Part shown: positions 8,824 through 20,263 of the stretch, in pieces | Position numbering within the stretch: position 1 is the stretch's first letter | Layout of the letters: each line of letters opens with the position of its first letter | Source of the DNA: Amphibalanus amphitrite | Taxonomy: Eukaryota > Arthropoda > Thecostraca > Balanomorpha > Balanidae | DNA: 64,000 nt | Reading direction: 5' to 3' | NCBI RefSeq assembly: GCF_019059575.1 | Contig: NW_024881502.1 | Location: forward strand, 806,001-870,000 | Position numbers and translations under genes: made by a program | Notes under the pieces: model-generated | The model's input: the letters and a program-made list of their open reading frames with translations, nothing else | Databases searched by the model: none | What the model was told of the DNA's origin: nothing

Positions 8824-10129
8824 GAAAGCACATAGCGAACCCATCCAAGCTGTCATGAATAACATTTGCGTTAAGTCTCAGTATGAGACGCCGGAAAACG
8901 GCTCGTCGCCGAGTGACGTGGCCCGCGCTCAATAAGCAGTATATGTACTGGGGATATATCCGGTGACTGGAATAGGCCCAGAACATGGCTGTGCTTTCGG
9001 TTACGTTCGGTCAAATCACTGGGCACCGGAGCTCGACACTTCAGTCGGCCCGTTGACACAGAACGGCTGCGGTGGGTAAAATTAATGCCACTATAATTTA
9101 TGTTATATGAATATTTGCAACTGCTATTTGATTGAGCTCTGGCAATTTGGGTTTAGGTAGGTACGTACACTGAACAGTTGTACTCACGAACCTTAAGTTT
9201 GTACATCAACTCCATAAGCATTGTATTATACAGTACCTTTCTTTCTGACTATTTGTATCCAAAATTCATTTGACGACCAGTGTGGCAGCCATTTTGGAGC
9301 AGGTCAATGGACCTATCCACCACAAAGGTCGATGGTCACATTCTCAGAAGTTGGGAAGCGGCACCGGGGCCGCGCCAGCTACTCTTAGCCTGCTCCAAGT
9401 CCCAATTTCAATCTCATGCATTGTTTACGAGCCCCGTGTTCGTTCGAAGCGCCCTTTCTGGTGGTCCACTCCGGCCGTGGCTCTGGGCGGCGCGTAGTCG
9501 CCGTCTCGGGCGCCTGGGTCGGTCCGAGCCGCCCGCCGCGCCGCCCCGCTCCGAGCCGCCCCGGCCCCGCTCCGAGCCGCCCGGTCTGAGCCGCTCGCTG
9601 AGACGCCACACGGAGCGGCGCCGTCATCCCACAGGCCCAGCCGAGGATTTGACGGATCAGCGAACAATTCCGACCGGCCGCCGGCAGCCTGCACACGGAT
9701 TTCACGCGGACCGCCGGAGGATCTGCGGCGAGAACTGCCGGCGCGATCCGCGGGGTCGGGGTACCGGATGATACAGGAAGGAGCACTATATGGCGCTGCG
9801 GTCTGCCCAAGGGCCCCCTTGAGACGGCCAGTAACTTATTGGACCACCGTTCACCGCCTGCGTCAGCCGGCTGCTGTCGTATATCGTGTCATCCCGCCGG
9901 GCCGCAGACCAGCGACACACAGACAATATCAGCCGCAGCGCGCGCTGCAGATGTAGACGGGAGCAGCAGCAACGCATAGGCAATATCAGTGGCAGCGGGG
10001 CATATACAGGAGCTGGGGCTGGCACAGATTTTTGAAAATTAGAAAATTGAATAGGATATGTAGAGGATTTCTCATACTGTAGGCCTAGTAATTAGCATTA
10101 AACGTTCAGTGCCAACAAATACGGATGGA
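8824..10129. other. Intronic sequence; GC-rich block at about 9470-9780
   Basis: No gene recognised. At 9500-9600 GAGCCGCCCCG repeats give GC-rich open frames on both strands that look like composition artefacts. The GC-rich block could hide an unrecognised exon, but no splice pair in phase with the LDLa gene was needed here. Confidence 0.35.
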
Positions 10130-10626
10130 TTAAAGGGACCCTCCCACCTTAACATTAGATTTGCGTTGAGATAGCCAAAATGGGGTCCCTGGCTCACAAT
10201 TACCGATTTCGGCACTCACAACATCGAGAAATGCCTTAAATCGGAAATATTGAATTTCAAAATTGCAGCATTTTGATTCAGAGGGGCTAATGCATAGGAA
10301 TACCCCTCTGAATGTGTGACGTCAGCGCAGATATCTAACGATTTTTAAATGTTTGACTAAAACGTTTTGTAGCACGCGGTGTTATATGCTGCTTTGCGCG
10401 CAACAAGTGCCGCACTTTCAGCTGCCAAACTATTGCTTCCAAATAAAGTCGCTAGGAACAGCGGAGATCCCAAAAAGTAAACAAAAGTAAAAGTCTAATA
10501 TCTTGAAAAGCGGTGAATATTTTTCGGTGAAATTTGGTAGATATTCGTTTTCGCTCTTTCTGAACCGAGCGACATCACTTTCATGCCAATTCATAAACTT
10601 TTTTGAAGGTGGGAGGGTCCCTTTAA
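10130..10626. mobile_element. TTAA-flanked MITE, AGGGACCC family, copy 1
   Basis: Ends TTAAAGGGACCCTCCCACC and GGTGGGAGGGTCCCTTTAA: perfect inverted termini enclosed by TTAA. 497 bp. The interior includes GATAGCCAAAATGGGGTCCC and CTCGATGTTGTGAG-type sequence shared with the copies at 29062 and 47282. TTAA duplication and an AGGG start fit Kolobok-like elements (family knowledge; superfamily not proven). No transposase. Confidence 0.9.
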
Positions 10627-11952
10627 TGCACATCGGTAATTGTATTGCTGTTCGCACCACATCTCTCTGTCGATGGGGAGAGGGGCCGGAGAGAGGGCGG
10701 AGGGAGGAGAGAGGGCGGAGGGCGGCAGAGGTGAGGTGCCCGGCCCAGTCCATCAGGTACCACGTCGGGGCGCCATCGATCGCCGCCCGGCCTGCCCGGA
10801 GCCGTGTTGACGCCCGGCGCAGCCAGCGCTAACTGAATTAGCGATAATCACCGGGGAATAGAGCGCACCCCGTCCGCGCCGCGCCCCCCGCCTCAGCGAC
10901 GACAAATACCCTGAGACGCTTTTTTCTGTATTAGCAATATTGACAAGGGTGTCAGCTATGTGCAATATGTATTGTGCATGCCTATTTGCAGATTCTCCTT
11001 CTCGTCGACTAAAAATTGCAAGGGATGAATGAAGGGATCTAGACGTGACTGTGTTCATTGGGTACGTTGGCGTTTTCGTCAAATACTATCTCAATTAACG
11101 GTAATGATGCATTTAATGTCCGTGGGTTAGGAATTGTTTATTCGTGCTCAACTTAGCAACATGGTTTGATGGATGAATGCCAACTTAATTTAAAATTCGA
11201 TGAACAAATGTAGTGGGCAGCGGCCTTCCTTACTACTGACCCTTCAAGTGTTTTTCTCTCTCACTGGAGCTCGGACAGTTTCGGTGGAGCGAGCGGTTCT
11301 GCAGTATTTGCAGTATTTCTCGCTGGTAGATTGATTGGGCAGTGGTTAAGTCCCACAGCCATTCAGAGCTCCCTCCCTACAAATCTGATAAAGGAGTGCA
11401 GACTTCGTGGAATCTACAACTCCTACGGGTCAATCCGCGTGTGCCAGAACCATTTCCCACGTGAAATGACTTCACAATCCGGTCAGATGAGTTGGGTTCA
11501 CGCCAAGACCTCGCAAATGAATTCCACTGAAAACGGCGGAAGCCTTTGGGGCGAGACGAGCGATGTTGTCCTTACTATACAGAAGCATGTGTATGTGTGT
11601 GTCGTTGTTAGTGCCCTCTGACCTTAGGGTACGGAGAGGGGTGGAAGCGTTATGGAAATGTCTATTCATGTGCATATGGTTTCGGACGTTTTCATATTTC
11701 CTTCGTCGACTTATGATAGTGAGATCACGTGTCGTAAACGATCTGACCTGAGGATAATAGATATTTAGGAAAATCCAACACGTATGTATACCTACCTAAG
11801 CCGTAGGGTCTTAGGAGTCCGTCAATTCCTTAGTTGAAATCTCCCTGCAAGAAATATTCCAGCATTGGCAGCTTGGCAAATCTACGACTTATTTAGACCG
11901 GTCAGAGGGAGGTGTACTGATGACGGCATAGGCAAGAATCAGGTGATCTGAC
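10627..11952. other. Intronic sequence without recognised features
   Basis: A purine-rich GGGAGAGGGCGGAG stretch lies at 10670-10735. Short open frames near 11331-11621 show no domain. Nothing else supported. Confidence 0.4.
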
Positions 11953-12165
11953 AGCGCTGCCCCGGGGCGGACCGACCCCCGCACTGCCCCGGGGCCGGAC
12001 CGACCCCCGCACTGCCCCGGGCCGGACTGACCCCCGCACTGTCGCCGGGGCCGGACCGACCAAGGCGCTGCCCCGGGGCGGACCGACCCCCGCACTGCCC
12101 CGGGGGCCGGACCGCCCCCCCCCGCACTGCCCCGGGGCGGACCGACCCGCCCCCGGGGTCAGCGC
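11953..12165. repeat. About 28-30 bp CCCCGGGGCGGACCGACCCC minisatellite
   Basis: Around seven imperfect units of GCACTGCCCCGGGGCGGACC with length changes in the C-runs. Minus-strand frames across it are repeat artefacts. Confidence 0.85.
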
Positions 12166-13380
12166 CGGTCAAACACGGCCCGGTCAGACTGCCCGCGGAC
12201 GCCGCCTCTCCGATCGTTTGCCGCACGGGCCGATTGGTAAACATTGACCATCGCCCCGGGGTGCGCGGCTGTCCGCCCCAGGCTCGGCCGCGTGACGTCA
12301 TAGGGCGCTGTGTGACGTCACAGAGTCTGACCGGCGCGCGTCCGCGAGTGGTGGGTCGACTCTGTCCGCCCCAGTGGCTCCGGCCGCTTCTTTCCGACGG
12401 TGTATACTGTATACTGTATGTATTGGGGCAGAATACTGGCTGGCTGGCTAGCGGCAGGACTGGGACGGCGGAGGGCGGAGGACTGAGAGTCTGGGACAGC
12501 TGGACTGGGACAGCTGACTGGGACGGCAGAACTGGGAAGGCGGACGGTGGAGGCCAAGGACACTGGTCGGGAGGAGGTCTTTCTTTCTCCCACCGTTTAG
12601 GATACGCTGCTCTAAACCAAAAGACGCCCAACCCTGGCATGTGGTTGAACTATTCCCAGTCCAATGTCCTCAAAGTGGCAATAAATAGCAAAACAAAAAG
12701 AAAATGAAAATTGAAAAGAACGATTGGAACACAAGCTGAAAACTTGTTTTGTGTGGCCAATAACCAGCACTTAGCGCGTTAATAACTAATGAGCAATCCG
12801 CTGTCGCGCAGAGTTCTGGAGGGTCACCGACACCGTCGTGGCTGGGCTGCCACAGCACTCCTGCGAGACGCGGGTCCGGCGGTGGGTCGGCTACTCACAC
12901 TGATTGCCTGTCCAAGTTGGATCGTCCGTTATCGCAGCGATTAATGCAGCGAACTCCGGTGCCTAATTTAACCGGCATATCCCGGTCCCACGTGTTTTTT
13001 CTTTCTTTGAGCGACTCGACTAGTGCCTGCCTTCCGTGAGTTGTCCTTCGGGCGGTGGTTGTCAGAGAGTGGGCTCGTCTCCCGGCCGCGGCTCTGCTCG
13101 GTCCGTCATAGTGTTTCTCTGATCGTGGCGGCGTCTAGTGAGGACGTGCCCGGCATCTGGGCGCCGCGGAGCTGCGGGGCGCGCCGGCCGGACACGAGCG
13201 GCCAACTTTGGCGGCAACTGTCCACCCAGTGCGCGCCGCCGCTCTCAGAGGCAAACACGGCAATCAGGCCGAGAGCCCGGCCACTCTTGATGTCCCAATA
13301 AAGAGCCGGACCGAGTGGGATGGCCGCACCTGCCGGCCGTGCCGCCGCAGCGCGACCCACAGGTGGCTGGCGGGGCTGGG
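12166..13380. other. GC-rich intronic sequence, no gene call
   Basis: Contains a degenerate CTGGGACAGCTGGACTGGG repeat at about 12450-12550 and GC-rich sequence to 13380. AATAAA at about 13297 is isolated. No domain-bearing frame. Confidence 0.35.
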
Positions 13381-13580
13381 CGCGGACGGGCTCGGAGTCC
13401 CGGGGCTGAGCGCCGACGGGCTCGGAGTCCCGGGGCTGAGTGCGGACGGGCTCGGAGTCCCGGGGCTGAGCGCGGACGGCTCGGAGTCCCGGGGCTGAGC
13501 GCGGACGGCTCGGAGTCCCGGGGCTGAGCGCGGACGGCTCGGAGTCCCGGGGCTGAGCGCGGACGGCTCGGAGTCCCGGG
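13381..13580. repeat. 29-30 bp minisatellite, 7 copies
   Basis: Units CGCGGACGGGCTCGGAGTCC plus CGGGGCTGAG. The first three are 30 bp, the later ones 29 bp because one G is lost. This produces long repetitive frames on both strands that are not genes. Confidence 0.93.
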
Positions 13581-14033
13581 TACAGGTAGCTGGCGGGGCT
13601 GAGCGCGGACAATTCCGCGCTTTTGCATGGCTGTGCTTCACGACAACATATGTGTGTTTATACATTGTTTCTTTGCAAAAATGAATCTCAGCGAGCTGAA
13701 AATATTTTTCACTATGGCGTCGCTAGTGTAACACCGTAAACAGTCTTCAACTAAGAAGACAGCCTTTAAATAATTGCTGGAATAATCCTCACGGCTTAAA
13801 TCACCGCACTCAGCATTCCTAGTGGCTGTCTGCTGTGTGAGTCTGTGAATGTTCACATTTGAAGTGGTTCTTCAATCACGCTATGTGTGGCGTGGAAGAC
13901 GTAAACGGCTGCTGTGGGGAAGTCGGCGGAGCTATTCCCCAGACGGCCGGCTCGTCTCGTATGTTGCTTTGGACTGCCGGTTTCTCCGAGGAGTGGCCGA
14001 CATGGCTGCCGGCGCGGCGCCGCGCTGCATTCA
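13581..14033. other. Intronic sequence
   Basis: No feature recognised. Confidence 0.4.
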
Positions 14034-14310
14034 CGGGACTCTCCGGTGACGGGGGAGTGCCCGGAGCCGCTGTAATACGGGACTCTCCGGGTGACCGGGG
14101 GAGTGCCCGGAGCCGATGTTATACGGGACTCGCCGGGTGACCGGGGGAGTGCCCGGAGCCGTTATTATACGGGACTCTCCGGGTGACCGGGGGAGTGCCC
14201 GGAGCCGCTGTTATACGGGACTCGGAGTGCCCGGAGCCGCTGTAATACGGGACTCGCCGGGTGACGGGGGGAGTGCCCGGAGCCGCTGTAATACGGGACT
14301 CGCCGGGTGA
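14034..14310. repeat. 45-46 bp minisatellite, about 6 copies
   Basis: Units of the type GGGACTCTCCGGGTGACCGG followed by GGGAGTGCCCGGAGCCGCTG and TAATAC, with one shortened copy at about 14219. Non-coding. Confidence 0.92.
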
Positions 14311-14686
14311 CCACGCTGGTCGTCACCGATGGCTGTCAGCTGTGTGCTTACTGTGTGGACTGTGGAACGGTTAGTGGACAAATAAAGGTCCGTGGCTCAG
14401 TGTCAATATACGAGCACCTCGCGGAGTCTGATTGAGCCCGAGCGTAACTATTGCTGTTAACCAGTCCATTACTGTATTTGGGAATCGAAAATTCAATGAA
14501 CGCCAAACTCGTACAAAGCTGGATATCTTTTATGGTTTTGTCGATTCAATATTGCGCTGAAAGCACGCTGCCTCCTAAAATACACAAAGTATTTGTGCAT
14601 ACGTAACACCGTTGGACACACTGGGGCGCTCCACGACACGTTCTGACGGGGTGGGCGCTGAACGGGAGCCTGATCAGACGGCCACG

Positions 14687-14687
<1 letters not shown>
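14311..14687. other. Intronic sequence with an AATAAA
   Basis: AATAAA at about 14381 in a TGTGTGG-rich context could be an intronic polyadenylation signal; no exon leading to it was identified. Otherwise nothing seen. Confidence 0.3.
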
Positions 14688-14730
<43 letters not shown>

Positions 14731-14731
14731 T
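14688..14731. repeat. (ACCCAT)n hexanucleotide microsatellite
   Basis: About seven perfect tandem copies of ACCCAT. Confidence 0.95.
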
Positions 14732-14904
14732 CTCTTCCCTACACGAAGGCCTTCCCCGTCCGACCCGCGCCGCTGGCTCCGCTGACCGGCAGCGTTAGCT
14801 CCACTGACCGGCAGCCGCTGGCTCCGCTGACAGGCAGCCGCTGGCTCCGCTGATCGGCAGTTGTTGCCGCTGGCTCCACTGACCGTCTCTGGTACCGTTT
14901 TCAG

Positions 14905-15134
14905 ATGCGCCGGCCCTGCTACTGTGTGTGTGGACATCAGCAGTCTGTGCGACGGCGTCCCGGACTGTCCTGAGCAGGAGGACGAACTCGACTGTCCAGT
15001 CACCGAGACAGTCACCGAGACAGTCACCGAGACCGGCACCGAGACCGGCCCTGAGTCTGTCACCGAGACCGTCACCGAGACCGGCACCGAGACCGGCCCT
15101 GAGTCTGTCACCGAGACCGTCACCGAGACCGCCG
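14905..15134 (+). CDS. LDLa membrane protein, exon 7 (rest of LDLa 2 and Thr-Glu repeats)
   Basis: Phase-2-in, phase-1-out exon; acceptor GTACCGTTTTCAG, donor ACCGCCG|GTAAGA. Joined to exon 6 it completes a second LDLa module with all six cysteines (C-VAAQYR-C-AGPATV-C-VDISSL-C-DGVPD-C-PEQEDELD-C). It then runs into VTET/GTET repeats (18-bp based, about 14998-15130), a short stalk. A domain split by the intron with exact phase agreement is strong evidence that exons 6 and 7 belong together across a 7.05-kb intron. Minisatellite-like GACTGTCCGTCACCGATA sequence follows the donor directly. Confidence 0.9.
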
Positions 15135-15310
15135 GTAAGAACGCGACTGTCCGTCACCGATAATTATGGTTGGAAAGTGACTGTTCCGTCACCGATACTG
15201 ATCAGTAGAACGTGACTGTCCGTCACCGATACCGATAGAAGGTGACTGTCCGACGTCCGTCACCGATACTGATAGCACATGACTGTCCGTCACCGACACC
15301 GATAGTAACA
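15135..15310. repeat. GACTGTCCGTCACCGATA repeats after exon 7
   Basis: Imperfect repeats start within about 15 bases of the donor and reuse the GTCACCGA phrase that makes up the coding Thr-Glu repeats. They look like one repeat tract cut by the splice site. Confidence 0.7.
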
Positions 15311-17700
15311 ATGCTTCCTTAAGTGTCGATGATATGTATCTACGGACTCTGTGATTGTCGTCGGTTAAATTGTAATGGGGATGAAGGTCTAACTAATCAT
15401 TTAATAACGGGGGATAGCGCACTGTAGTCAATGTTGACAGACCGGATCATTCGCCATTGGCCCCGGCCGTCCAAGTACTGGGCCAGAGTGGCCGCCGGCT
15501 GTCCTGTCCTGTCCTGGGTTTTTATCCACCCCTCAGGTTTTTCGGAAATATCTTCGATACGGCTGAGTCTAGGATGCTGAAATTTTTTGACTTTTCTAGA
15601 ACTAAACCGGGAACATACCTACCCTGAAAATTTAATACCTTTATCATACCTTCATCAGGGGCGGCTCCAAGGCATCGGGAATTGGGAGGTCCTATTCGTG
15701 AAGTGAGTCATTTGGGTGAAGATAACGATGCTGGTGCATTATAGCTGTAGGTATTCATTCTGCAGGTAGATCAACACTATTTTTAGGTATTACAGGTTCA
15801 AAGTGAACAAGAGATGGATCATAGGTGGTTCCAGGAAAAAAGAAAGGGAGGTCGATTTCACCTCCCAACTTCGGTACCCTGACGCCGCCTATGAATTACC
15901 AATTAACTTTTAGTCATTCGATCACACATTTTTTGTAACATCATAAGACCATTGCCTATCTATTGGTGATGCAGCAACGAGAAGCCCGAATTATTATGTA
16001 GTTGTGCCTCCCAAATACATTTAGCTGTAGGTATCCGCCTATGCTTTTTGAAATGCCCATTTTTATAAAAACATGTTGATTTCCAGTTCATTTTGCATGA
16101 ATTGGCAGTAGATGCGTCAAAATTGGTTGAAAACATGGCCGTGGTGAGTAGTTAAAAAGTATCTAAAATTTGCAGTTTTTACCCCCTACTGCCCCCTATT
16201 TGCTCTTTTGGGATTTTCCTTTTTTCAAAATGAAGATCACGTTGAGGGGAATCGAAAACCGTTTGAATTTTGAAAATCAGCTAGTTAGATCTCGATTCTC
16301 GAGATATCAAGGTTGGTCCTAAACAACGCCCACCCCCTGCCACTAATAGGGGTAGCCAGGAGCCTGCCACTAAAAGGATTAATCTTATTCATGTCATGTC
16401 CTGTTCGGGGGCAGATAAGAGCCGGTAGCCGTCACTCTATGGCTCTGAAGCGCAGTGCCGCCGCCCAACTTTGACTTGGCGTCCATATCTGCAGCCCGAG
16501 CGGGCGGCACCGGTCCCACGCGCTGCTCTTCAGTAAACGTGCCCGGGCCGGTGAGCGAGCTCCCCAGAGCCGCCGGAAGCGCTCGATCACGGCGGCGGCC
16601 GATCACGACGTCCGAGACCGACGGGCGCCCCGGGCCGCCCCGCCGAGTAGCGGCCCGTAACGGGGCGCGCCGCGGCTCGCCACCGCCGCGCCATGCATCG
16701 CGACTCGAATCGGGGCGCGGCCGCGGCAGTCGTGACGCGGCACGGTGACCGTGACGCCCACGGGAGCCGTGAGGCTATGCGCTGAGAAGGGTCATCGCCG
16801 CACTGCCCGAAACGCGCCCTCAGTTTTAGTCCGTAAAGTGTGCCCAATGGTGGTTGAAGTGTGCCGGTTTGGAACGGTTAGATCATATCAATTTACCGGA
16901 TTACCGGGCATCGGTTACCGGATTACCGGAAAAACACAGTATGAAGCTCTGATTGATACGCTATGAATTATAATGGAACTTGGAGGGGAGAAGTGAAGTT
17001 TTTGAAGAGCACCCGTAGGTAAATTGAAAGTGAAAATATCGACATAAATTGAGAAAATCGTTTCGAGGTTATAAGCAGTCAACCTGTGGGACGCCGGATC
17101 ATTTTCGAGCCAGACCAGTGGGCGTTGGAGCGGCCGTCGTAAGCCAGCTGCCGCGGCGCCGGTTGAAGCGAATCCCCCGTTTGCGCTTATGACGCCGCCG
17201 AGCCGGGCTGACCTTCATGCGGCGACCCCGCCGCGCCGCAGGGCCGGCGCCTCTCAGCCCGCCAGTCAGCGAACGCCCGCAGGATGTGACACGACGTATA
17301 AATGACGTATAAATCAATAAGGCATTCAACCATGTGGACGTGAACGCCATAGCTCAATGTGCAACATACAAACAGCTGTCTGCCCTCCGGTCGTGATTTA
17401 CGCCGCTATATTTATTGACTGAATTAAATTCACAATGAGACAGTGAGACACCAGCAAGATGCGCAATAACATAGAATTTCGCCTCCATTTGTAATTCGAC
17501 TGAACCTAAGGAACACATGCAGGCGATCTGCCTCCGGTAACGGAAATGTTGAAAGTTGTTGATGCCTACTTTTGAAAGCTGGCCAATCAATCACTGCCTG
17601 TTTATAGAGGTGGTGAAATAAAACAAAACCAATGCATGCATTTCTTGTAATAATTCGTCTACAGTAAGAATATTTGGTGAGGAGTGGGCTGTGTCACCGC
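15311..17700. other. Large intron, left part
   Basis: AT-rich at 15350-16380, including AGGTTTTTCGGAAATATC near 15535, a motif also found beside the TTAA-element hairpins, so this may be a decayed relative. GC-rich islands at about 16440-16760 and 17100-17290 have overlapping open frames without domains. No gene supported. Confidence 0.35.
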
Positions 17701-17715
17701 TCGCCGCCTCTCCAC

Positions 17716-18010
17716 TCTTCCTCCTCCCTCCCTCTCCCTCTCCCTCTCCCTCTCCCTCTCCCTCTCCCTCTCCCTCTCCCTCTCCCTCTCCCTCTCCCTC
17801 TCCCTCCCTCCCTCTCCCTCTCCCTCCCTCCCTCTCCCTCTCCCTCTCCCTCTCCCTCTCCCTCCCTCCCTCCCTCTCCCTCTCCCTCTCCCTCCCTCCC
17901 TCCCTCTCCCTCTCCCTCTCCCTCTCCCTCTCCCTCTCCCTCTCCCTCTCCCTCTCCCTCTCCCTCTCCCTCTCCCTCTCCCTCCCTCTCCCTCTCCCTC
18001 CCTCCCTGCT
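17716..18010. repeat. (CTCCCT)n polypyrimidine tract
   Basis: Nearly 300 bp of CTCCCT hexamers with CTCCCTCC insertions, all pyrimidine on this strand. Frames through it read as Ser/Pro/Leu or Arg/Glu repeats on the two strands and are artefacts. It is followed by GCTCTCTCTCCGCAG at about 18008-18022, a strong acceptor-like end. Confidence 0.97.
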
Positions 18011-18022
18011 CTCTCTCCGCAG

Positions 18023-19152
18023 CGCCTCGGGGCCGATCGGGGTCCGAGCTCGGATCGGACCATTGCCTCCGGGAGTCGGTTTGCCGTCGCCGCGCCGAGC
18101 ACTCCGTGTAGCCGGCGCCGCGGTGCTCCGGCAGCCGCCATTCAGCCGTTTTTGCCGCGCGCTGCCGAGCTCTTCCAATTTCCCGGCCGCTCCATTCTCG
18201 GTCAGGCGGTGGCGCGACGCCAGTGCCACCTGTGGCTGACCCTGGGAGGCGGCCGGGCCGGGACTGCGAGCCGCTGCACACAGGGCCGATCGCCAGGTCT
18301 AGCACGACATGGGCAAAAAAATCGAACTTTGTGGATGTGCAATGAAACCTATACCAATTTGTTCAGAAATGATCATACTACACTGCTGTGGTCTTTGTTT
18401 TCCAAAACAATTGCTATTTCATGGCGAAAACTCAGCTTAAACACGAACTTCGGAATCGTTTGGACCGAACTCGTCCCCCGCACTCTTCGACAACGTATCT
18501 TTGATCCGCGAAAACAATCACAATTTGAGGAGGAATTCCACATTTATATACATCAAACGATAGCTCCGGGTCTGCAGAACACACATAACCACATCAAAAT
18601 GGCGAACTCTTACTTGGTTATGATGTATTGGCACCGCAAAGATTTAAAGACGAAAATATAATTTCACATAATTGATGTCACACACAAATAGACTTTTAAA
18701 AAAAGTACCGCAGAGTACCGCTTCGAAAATCTCGCTACATGTCAATGATTCATTGCACTACAAGATCCAACAGTCATTTTCTGCGACTTTTTGCGACTTT
18801 GGATGTAGCAGCCAAACATCAACCCGCGCCGGACCGGTGCTCGGCGTCAAACGCGCCGGGCCGGGAGGTGTTGATTGAACACTCCCCTTCTAACTCGGCT
18901 CTTGGGCCACATAGCGATACGTAGTAAGTGGCATTCGAAAGAGCGCCCGAAATTCCAGATGGAGTAATTAGTCATTTCTAGGTCAGGTCAAAGGTCACGT
19001 CACCAGAGGTCATCAAAGGTAAAATGTTGCATTTTTCAACACTTATCGAAAACCGGCTCTTACCTCGGGGACCAATAGAGCTACATCGTCGCGGAAAAGT
19101 GCATTCAATTGCTCTTTTAGCGGTCTTTCTGAAATAAGCCCTCAGATTTGGC
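18023..19152. other. GC-rich island then AT-rich intron
   Basis: 18023-18310 is GC-rich; one plus frame stays open from the repeat to 18661 but changes composition abruptly at 18300 and shows no domain. 18980-19020 contains AGGTCAGGTCAAAGGTCA-type half-sites of a decayed element. Confidence 0.35.
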
Positions 19153-20035
19153 TTAACCCTCGCTCCTAGTGGTGTTTTTCCAGCCGCGAACGTATAGAAG
19201 GGGCCCGCCGTTTCGCCCTTCGACCCCCGCCGTTTCGCCCCTGATCGAGCTATAGAGCTTCGCAGAAAAGACGAGCGTGTTGCCCGTGACAAGAGGAAGC
19301 TGATGATACCCAATTGTAAGGTCCTAGGTCATCGGTTGACCTTCCAGGTCAGGTCAATGACCCAAAAGTCGGGAAAATCGGGACCTGTTAGAACGTCGTA
19401 AAGGGTGGCTGCTATGGGTTTTTTGGGTGCTGATCACGAATATAATATTATTTACGAGCATAGATGATGTCTTCATACATTAAGGCCAGGTCGGGTCAGG
19501 TCAGGTCAGGTCAACTAGTAAGGGTTTTGCCGGGTATTTGCAGTAGGTGGCAACCGCCTCTGACAGCTTTGTAACATGTTACGAATGCACCAAAACTACT
19601 TCGTAAATGTTCAAATGGTTGCTAGATTCGAATTCAGCTAAAAAACTAGCCTAGAAACATGTAAAACTCGAAAAAGTGAACCAAGGTCATCAAAGGTCAA
19701 TGACCTTACCTGACCTTCTGGTGACCTTGACACCCACCCTAATGCATGGGAGCAACATAATATCCCATGTTTGAACGCTTTAAACCAAGAAAAGACTGCA
19801 AACCCGCGGCTAATGCGAGCCCACATACGCTGAATCGCGATTCCGGCCAAACATGGTCTCGAAAGAAGGTCACAGGTCAAAGATCATTAAGGTCAGGGTC
19901 ATGAAATTTTCAAGTTAGCTGTAAAAGTAGTCGTCGCGAGGATACTGAAAGTTTCGTTGCGATCGGCCGCTTTTTACGCGAATTACTCGCGAAAAACCAA
20001 GGGTTCCGTTCGAAGATTCAGGCCCTGTCGCGCTA
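19153..20035. mobile_element. TTAA element family A, copy with decayed right end
   Basis: The left end TTAACCCTCGC and the interior (CGCCCCTGATCGAGCTA, GATGATACCCAATT, GGTCAGGTCAGGTCAGGTCA, GATTCCGGCCAAACATGGTC, CTCGCGAAAAACC) follow the complete copy at 33699-34584 in the same order. The right terminal hairpin and TTAA are lost. No coding capacity. Confidence 0.85.
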
Positions 20036-20263
20036 GAATGGCATATCGGCCCACTGTGCGCTGGCTGCGGCTGGAGACGGATGGTGCGTCTGCAGGTCGG
20101 CCGGTACCTGGCTGCAGCCGGCGCTAGGCGCCCGGCCGGCCCGCCCGGCCCGCTCCAGAATAGCTCCAGGCCCGCCGGGCCGCCGGGAGGAGAGGAGCGC
20201 CGCGGACTGGGGCTGACATGTCCTCCGATTATGACCGGCCGTGATGGACCGGCTCGCACGGAC

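Noticed and set aside
13106..13665. Several minus-strand frames of Ser/Pro/Gly/Thr repeats
   Set aside because: Generated by the 29-30 bp minisatellite in three frames; no start context or domain.
14688..14731. Telomere-like repeat
   Set aside because: The unit ACCCAT/ATGGGT is not the arthropod TTAGG repeat and is short and internal.
17684..18661. 325-codon plus-strand open frame through the CT repeat
   Set aside because: Two thirds is a simple repeat; the remainder changes composition abruptly and has no domain.
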